DNA of 20,685 bases from Thermoplasmata archaeon (GTDB lineage: Archaea > Thermoplasmatota > Thermoplasmata > Lutacidiplasmatales > UBA184), in contig JASHQN010000051.1 of NCBI GenBank assembly GCA_030039135.1, forward strand, positions 1 through 20,685. Direction: 5' to 3'. A program made the translations under genes and the position numbers. Positions 14,200-18,268 of this stretch are shown here, one piece after another; the first letter of the stretch is position 1; each line of letters begins with the position of its first letter. A model generated the notes under the pieces. That model was not told where the DNA came from, ran no database searches, and saw nothing but the letters and a program-made list of their open reading frames with translations.

Positions 14200-14314
14200 G
14201 CGGGGATGGCCCAGCCTGGTAAGGCGCAGGATTGCTAATCCTGTGGTGATTTCACCTCGGGGGTTCAAAGGGGCGCCGGGACCCGCCGGCGTCCGGAGCA
14301 TCCCCCTCCCCGCG
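14200..14314 (+). tRNA. tRNA-Ser(GCU) with a 31-nt intron in the T-loop
   Basis: All parts of a class II serine tRNA can be folded by eye. The acceptor stem is GCGGGGA (14200-14206) with TCCCCGC (14307-14313), discriminator G14314. The D-arm is GCC/GGC with GG in the loop. The anticodon stem CAGGA/TCCTG encloses TTGCTAA, anticodon GCT at 14234-14236. The long variable arm is GGTG-ATTT-CACC. The T-stem is GGGGG (14259-14263) with CCCCC (14302-14306). The T-loop reads TTCAAA, then an insertion of 31 nt (14270-14300), then T14301. Removing the insertion restores a normal TTCAAAT loop. CCA is not encoded. It reads AGC and AGU codons. Confidence 0.93.
14270..14300 (+). other. Non-canonical tRNA intron at position 59/60 with BHB
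   Basis: The intron folds as GGGCGCCGG (14271-14279) with CCGGCGTCC (14286-14294), one G-U in nine pairs, closing a 6-nt loop. The T-stem is the outer helix. Bases 54-57 (UUCA) face GGAG (14295-14298), giving three pairs and one A-G mismatch as the central helix. The two 3-nt bulges are A58-A59/G14270 and C14299-A14300/U60, and cutting each after its second base releases exactly the 31-nt intron. This is the substrate form of the archaeal tRNA splicing endonuclease. Confidence 0.85.
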
Positions 14315-14325
14315 TTCGACCGTCG

Positions 14326-14646
14326 TCACGATCCGGGTTCGGATCGGGCGTGGTAGACGTCGCCGTTGCGACGCACCGAGACGACGGTGCCGCGCACGGG
14401 AAGCGGCCCGTCGATGATCGCGAGAAGGCGGACCGCCTCGGGCAACTCCACGAGGGCGAGCCGATGCGGCGCGGGCCGTCCCTCGGGCGGATTCGTGAGC
14501 TCGGTGGCGGCGAGCACGGTCCCGAGCGGCGCGGCTGCGTAGCCGCGGACCCGGGTCGAACCGCAGCGCGGGCAGGGTCCGTCCGTCGGCAAGAATCGCG
14601 CCTGGCATGCGTCGCAGCGGCTGAGCTCGAAGCCGTCCCCCGTCAC
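14326..14646 (-). CDS. DUF35 zinc-ribbon/OB-fold protein (thiolase partner)
   Basis: A 106-residue acyl-CoA-associated DUF35 protein. The N-terminal zinc ribbon has C11 and C14 (RCDACQARF) and C25 and C28 (CPRCGST). It is followed by an OB-fold (GYAAAPLGTVLAATELTNPP, then HRLALVELPEAVRLLAIID and PVRGTVVSV). In archaea such proteins bridge acetoacetyl-CoA thiolase and HMG-CoA synthase and bind CoA; in steroid-degrading bacteria a DUF35 domain partners thiolase-like aldolases. The GTG start overlaps the thiolase stop as GTGA, so the two are translationally coupled and very likely form one complex. The 3' end is 12 bp from the convergent tRNA gene. Confidence 0.9.
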   Translation of the reverse strand: MTGDGFELSRCDACQARFLPTDGPCPRCGSTRVRGYAAAPLGTVLAATELTNPPEGRPAPHRLALVELPEAVRLLAIIDGPLPVRGTVVSVRRNGDVYHARSEPGS

Positions 14647-15779
14647 GGAGCCTCCTCCCGGGCGAGGATCGTGACGAAGTTGTGGGTGCCGATCCCGCTC
14701 ATCGCCTGGGCGAGCGCGACCCTGGGCCGACGCGCGACACCATGGGCCCCGGCTTCTCCCCGTAGCTGCAGCGCGGCCTCCCCGACCTCGGCAAGACCGG
14801 AGGCGGCGACCGGATGCCCTCGACCGATCACGCCCCCGCTCGGATTCAGCGGGATCCGGCCGTCGGGCGCGAAGTCGCCGTTCGCGAGCGCGTCCGCTCC
14901 CTTCCCCGGTTCGGAGAAACCGAGGTCCTCCGCGTGGACGTACAGGAACGGAGAGAACGCATCGTGGACCTCGGCCACGTCGATCTCCTTCGCGGAGAGG
15001 CGCGCGTTCTCGTACGCACGCTTCGCGGCGATCCGCGTTGCGGCAAACGTCGTCAGATCGTCGCGGTCGCTGATCCGCAACGCCTCGAACCCCTGTCCGA
15101 TGCCGACGACGGTGGCGGGACCGGTGCCCCGCTCGACCACGAGCGCGGTCGCGCCATCCGAAATCGCCGAGCAATGCAACAGGCGCAGCGGGGTTGACAC
15201 GAGCCGGCTCTTCGCGACCTCCTCGGCCGTGACCGGCTTCTGGAACTGCGCGGCCGGGTTTCTCGCCGCGCCCGCTCGATCGTGGACGGACGCTGCGTCG
15301 AGGATGTCCGTCGTGCGCCCGTAGCGCTCGAGGTACCGCTGCGTGACGATCGCGGCGAGACCCGGCATCGTGGCCCCGGCCGCCACCTCGGACGGATGGA
15401 GGGATGCCGCGAGGGCCCGGGTGACCGCCGCGGTGCTGCGATCCGTCATCTTCTCGGTCGCGACCACGAGCGCGCGCTCGAAGCGCCCGGACTCGAGCGC
15501 GACGACGGCCTCGTGGAACGCCATCCCCCCGGTCCCGCTCGCCGAGTCGATGCGGAACCCCGCAGCAGACTCGAGCCCGAGCCGGCTCGCGAGCCGGGGG
15601 AGGAGCGCTTCGGGACCGTGCGGCCCGTGGGAGAACATCGATCCGGCGACGAGCAGGTCGATCGGCCGTCGGCCGATCCCCTCGAGCGCGATCTCCGCGG
15701 CTTCGGCCGCGAGGTCGATCTGCCCCTCGGGCCGCTTGCCGTAGCGGCCCATCCCGACCGACGAGATGTGAACGCTCAT
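14643..15779 (-). CDS. Thiolase-like protein with Ser in place of the nucleophilic Cys
   Basis: A 378-residue thiolase-superfamily protein of the SCP2-thiolase/archaeal acetyl-CoA acetyltransferase type. The N-terminal part has GRYGKRPEGQIDLAAEAA. At the site where thiolases read S-A-C-A-S-G-G, this one reads S-A-S-G-T-G-G, so the acyl-accepting Cys is Ser81 (codon AGC). Other landmarks are kept: LHCSAISDGATALVVE, EVHDAFSPF, NPSGGVIGRGHPVAASGLAE with the active-site His, and a final GTHNFVTIL. It starts with an ATG that overlaps the nuclease stop as ATGA and ends in a GTGA overlap with DUF35. It may be a non-canonical thiolase, a lyase/aldolase like Ltp2, or a non-catalytic subunit. Confidence 0.88.
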   Translation of the reverse strand: MSVHISSVGMGRYGKRPEGQIDLAAEAAEIALEGIGRRPIDLLVAGSMFSHGPHGPEALLPRLASRLGLESAAGFRIDSASGTGGMAFHEAVVALESGRFERALVVATEKMTDRSTAAVTRALAASLHPSEVAAGATMPGLAAIVTQRYLERYGRTTDILDAASVHDRAGAARNPAAQFQKPVTAEEVAKSRLVSTPLRLLHCSAISDGATALVVERGTGPATVVGIGQGFEALRISDRDDLTTFAATRIAAKRAYENARLSAKEIDVAEVHDAFSPFLYVHAEDLGFSEPGKGADALANGDFAPDGRIPLNPSGGVIGRGHPVAASGLAEVGEAALQLRGEAGAHGVARRPRVALAQAMSGIGTHNFVTILAREEAP

Positions 15780-16330
15780 GTGGCGGCCAGTCCGGGGCGA
15801 CGGAGCAAGAACCGGGCCGTGTCGAGGAACCGTGACAGCGGCATGCCCTCTTCCCAACGCAGGATCCCGTGTCCATCCCGGGTCGTGCTCACCGGCGGAA
15901 CGCGGCGGCAGATGACGCGCAGAACGCCGGTATCGGGCGGCGCGCTTGCGAGGAACATACGCCAGGGCTCCTCCGAACGCAGCCCAATCCGCCGGTAGGC
16001 ATACAGAACGGTGAGGCCCACCCGCCCGACCGCTCGCCGATGCGCCGCGAGCTGGGCGTCGGCGCGGCCGCTCGCCGCGGTGAACCGAATCACCGCCTCC
16101 GACGAGGCCTTGACCTCGAGTGGCAGCGCGAACTCCCGGCGGAGGGCGACCAGGTCGAAGCCGAGGGAGCCCGCACCGCGGATCACGAGATACGGTTCGC
16201 GGATCAACTGCTCGAACGACGCGCGCTCGCCGGGTTCGAGGTTTCGGCCGTACGCGCGTACCGCGGTCGGTTCCCCCTCGAGCAGCGCCCGAAGTTCGCG
16301 TTCGTAGGCGGACGACGCCCGGCCGACCAC
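15776..16330 (-). CDS. Hjc-like PD-(D/E)XK nuclease
   Basis: A 184-residue protein with the Holliday-junction-resolvase-like nuclease core: SAYERELRALLEG (E10), then VIRGAGSLGFDLVALRREF with D59, and PLEVKASSE with E72 and K74, then a helix and strand (RRAVGRVGLTVLYAY). These are the metal-binding residues of PD-(D/E)XK nucleases such as archaeal Hjc. It is longer than typical Hjc (about 130-140 residues): some 30 residues are inserted between the first helix and the second strand, and the C-terminus has about 70 extra residues. The GTG start at 16330 is placed by the TATA element 28 nt upstream. It could be a divergent Hjc or a separate nuclease. Confidence 0.72.
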   Translation of the reverse strand: MVGRASSAYERELRALLEGEPTAVRAYGRNLEPGERASFEQLIREPYLVIRGAGSLGFDLVALRREFALPLEVKASSEAVIRFTAASGRADAQLAAHRRAVGRVGLTVLYAYRRIGLRSEEPWRMFLASAPPDTGVLRVICRRVPPVSTTRDGHGILRWEEGMPLSRFLDTARFLLRRPGLAAT

Positions 16331-16352
16331 GGTCGCGGACTCGCGTCCCCCC

Positions 16353-16363
16353 AGAAATATAAG
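16353..16363. promoter_or_regulatory. Single TATA element serving two divergent leaderless genes
   Basis: CAGAAATATAAGG on the plus strand (CCTTATATTTCTG on the minus) is the only AT-rich element in the 57-bp start-to-start gap. Its centre, near 16358, is about 28 nt from the minus-strand GTG at 16330 and 29 nt from the plus-strand GTG at 16387, so one nearly symmetric box fits both leaderless genes. Confidence 0.7.
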
Positions 16364-16386
16364 GCGGTCGAGCGGTCCCCGCCATC

Positions 16387-17841
16387 GTGGCCACCCCGGG
16401 AACGCTCGATCTTGTGATTCCCGATCTGGCCGTGGCCCGAGTGCTCGTCGCGCTCGTCGAGGATTCCGATCGTCGCCGGACCGTTCGAGGGGTGGCGTCG
16501 CAGCCGGCCCGATTCCGCGTGAGCGAGCTACGGACCCGGCTCTTGCGGGAGCGCGTGTTCGAGGACTCGACGCGACTACTCGCCCGGCTGAAGCGGCGGG
16601 GCCTACTCGTGGAGGTCCCCGAGGGGCACGGCGACAAGATCTACCAGGTTCCCTATCCGACCGAGCTGCGGCAGCTATTGCTCGACGAAGTAGGGCGGAC
16701 CGAGGCCATCGACCCGTCCGCACTGCAGCCGGTCCCCGACGAGGGGGCCGAGATCCGCTCGATGGACCTAGAATTCCTCGAGCATCTGAGGGAGGTACTG
16801 GGCTCCCGCCTCGACGCGACGGTCGAGTTCGGGAGGACGTTCGACGTGAAACGGCTCGCGGCCTACTTGCGCGGTCTCTTCGGCGAAACCCTCTACTTCG
16901 ATTCACTGATCTCGCTCCTCCAGCAGTTCGCCCTCGCCGACGCGCCCCTGATCGCACCGACCGGTCGGATCACGGGGGCCACGGGGTTCCACCTCGCCCT
17001 CTTCGGCCCGCCGGGCACCGGAAAGACCTTTTCGATCGACGATCTCGTCCGGGGGAATCCGCGCACCGGGGTCCCGCCCCACGGCTTGCCCGGTCGGAAC
17101 CGCTACTGCGGGGGGATCACCCCAGCCCAGTTCTTGCGCGTCGGCGCGGCCTACACCGGCCGCACGTTCAACTTCATCGTGCCCGAGTTCAATGACTGGT
17201 TCAAGTACCGCGGAATGGTCGAGCCGCTGAAGCTCGTCATGGAACAACGGGAGGTGAAGTGGGAGACGACCTTCGGCACCGTGGGCCCCTACACCTTCCG
17301 CTCGTTCTTCTCCGTCAACTACAACGTACGAGCGGCAGGGGCCCAGGACTACTGGACGACGGTCGCCGATCCGAACTTCGCCGCGCTGGAGGACCGGATG
17401 CTCCTGCGTTTCCACCCCATGACGCGGGAGCGGTTCCGTGCGGTCGAGGCGAGCGCGGAGCGGCTGGAGCTCGGCGAACTCGACTTCGACCTCGCCGGTC
17501 GGATCCGCGACCTCCTTACGCTCGTCTACGCGGTCGAGACCGGCCATCCGCTCATCGCGGGGCAATTCCGTTCTCGCCCCGTTCGGTTGGAACGCGGCCT
17601 CTACGATGCGCTGCGTGCGGTGTCGGAAAAGGCCCTGAAAACGACCCAGTTCCCGAAGTTCTCTCCCCGGCTCAAGTCGCGCGCGGTTCGGCTGGCGGCG
17701 GCGGCGACGCTGCTCACCTACTTCGCGGACCGCTCGAGCGGTCCCCTGCGCATCGGGACGGTCGAGTCGGAGTTCGCCCGCCGGTTCTACGAGGAGGAGA
17801 TCCGTGCCCGAGAGGGACGTCACGGAAGGGTCGCTTCCTGA
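16387..17841 (+). CDS. MCM-like AAA+ ATPase with N-terminal winged-helix-like region
   Basis: A 484-residue protein. Residues 1-95 look like a winged helix (ARFRVSELRTRLLRERVF, LLARLKRRGLLVEVPEG). Residues 125-185 form a helical linker. The AAA+ core has Walker A GPPGTGKT (207-214), a Walker B-like FNFIVPEFND (261-270), EPLKLVMEQREVKW (279-292), which resembles the MCM segment after Walker B, and a sensor-1-like SFFSVNYN (N311). EDRMLLRFHPMT (335-346) resembles the MCM arginine-finger region. A helical C-terminal lid follows (to about 475). The Walker B aspartate is Pro266, with Glu267 kept. No complete MCM N-terminal domain is present, so it is not the replicative helicase. The GTG start is leaderless. 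Confidence 0.75.
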   Translation: MATPGTLDLVIPDLAVARVLVALVEDSDRRRTVRGVASQPARFRVSELRTRLLRERVFEDSTRLLARLKRRGLLVEVPEGHGDKIYQVPYPTELRQLLLDEVGRTEAIDPSALQPVPDEGAEIRSMDLEFLEHLREVLGSRLDATVEFGRTFDVKRLAAYLRGLFGETLYFDSLISLLQQFALADAPLIAPTGRITGATGFHLALFGPPGTGKTFSIDDLVRGNPRTGVPPHGLPGRNRYCGGITPAQFLRVGAAYTGRTFNFIVPEFNDWFKYRGMVEPLKLVMEQREVKWETTFGTVGPYTFRSFFSVNYNVRAAGAQDYWTTVADPNFAALEDRMLLRFHPMTRERFRAVEASAERLELGELDFDLAGRIRDLLTLVYAVETGHPLIAGQFRSRPVRLERGLYDALRAVSEKALKTTQFPKFSPRLKSRAVRLAAAATLLTYFADRSSGPLRIGTVESEFARRFYEEEIRAREGRHGRVAS

Positions 17842-18265
17842 GGGCAACGGCCCACACTACCACCTTCCGGCGGACGACGAGATCCGTCGCGCCGCGCGGA
17901 GGCTCGTCCGTGGGCGAAAGGCGACCTTCGCCTCCCAGCACCAGTTCCTCGCCGCGCTGGTGGGCGTGCTCCGGCGGGACGATCCGCTGGTGGTCGTGAG
18001 TGGGCGCCGCCTGCACCGGCTGGTCGTAGGGCTGCCAGGACTCAGGCTCACCGTGCACTACACCGAGCGCGAAGATCCCCGGCCCCTCGAGGCTTGCCCC
18101 GTGTGCGGCTCGAAGCTGAAGCCCATCCGCAATCGCACGCTCACCGGGGACTCGGTCGTCCTCGGGTTGCGGTGCACGCGATGCGACTACTGGACGCACC
18201 GAATCCGTCGCGTTCCGGTGCGCTACCGCATCTCGAGCGGCCGTCTCGCCGCGCGGTCCGTCTAG
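17804..18265 (+). CDS. Zinc-ribbon protein of unknown function
   Basis: A 153-residue protein overlapping the AAA+ gene by 38 nt, so the two are surely co-transcribed. The N-terminal half is basic and helical (DDEIRRAARRLVRGRKATF, then FLAALVGVLRRDD) and runs into a strand-rich part (LVVVSGRRLHRLVVGLPGL, RLTVHYTERED). The C-terminal half holds a four-cysteine zinc ribbon, C98 and C101 in ACPVCGSKL with C124 and C127 in RCTRCDYW, and ends in a basic tail. I recognise no named family. The context suggests a nucleic-acid-binding partner of the ATPase. The GTG at 17804 may not be the only start; a later one would reduce the overlap. Confidence 0.7.
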   Translation: MPERDVTEGSLPEGNGPHYHLPADDEIRRAARRLVRGRKATFASQHQFLAALVGVLRRDDPLVVVSGRRLHRLVVGLPGLRLTVHYTEREDPRPLEACPVCGSKLKPIRNRTLTGDSVVLGLRCTRCDYWTHRIRRVPVRYRISSGRLAARSV

Positions 18266-18268
18266 CCC

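Noticed and set aside
12915..14222. 435-codon plus-strand open frame
   Set aside because: It is antisense to the 3-hydroxyacyl-CoA dehydrogenase and SHOCT genes and runs into the tRNA; no domain is visible.
14200..14314. tRNA as a broken pseudogene
   Set aside because: All stems pair perfectly once 31 nt are removed, and the insertion forms a bulge-helix-bulge at exact splice positions.
16387..17841. ATPase as the replicative MCM helicase
   Set aside because: The MCM N-terminal domain and the canonical Walker B DE are absent, and the length is about 200 residues shorter.
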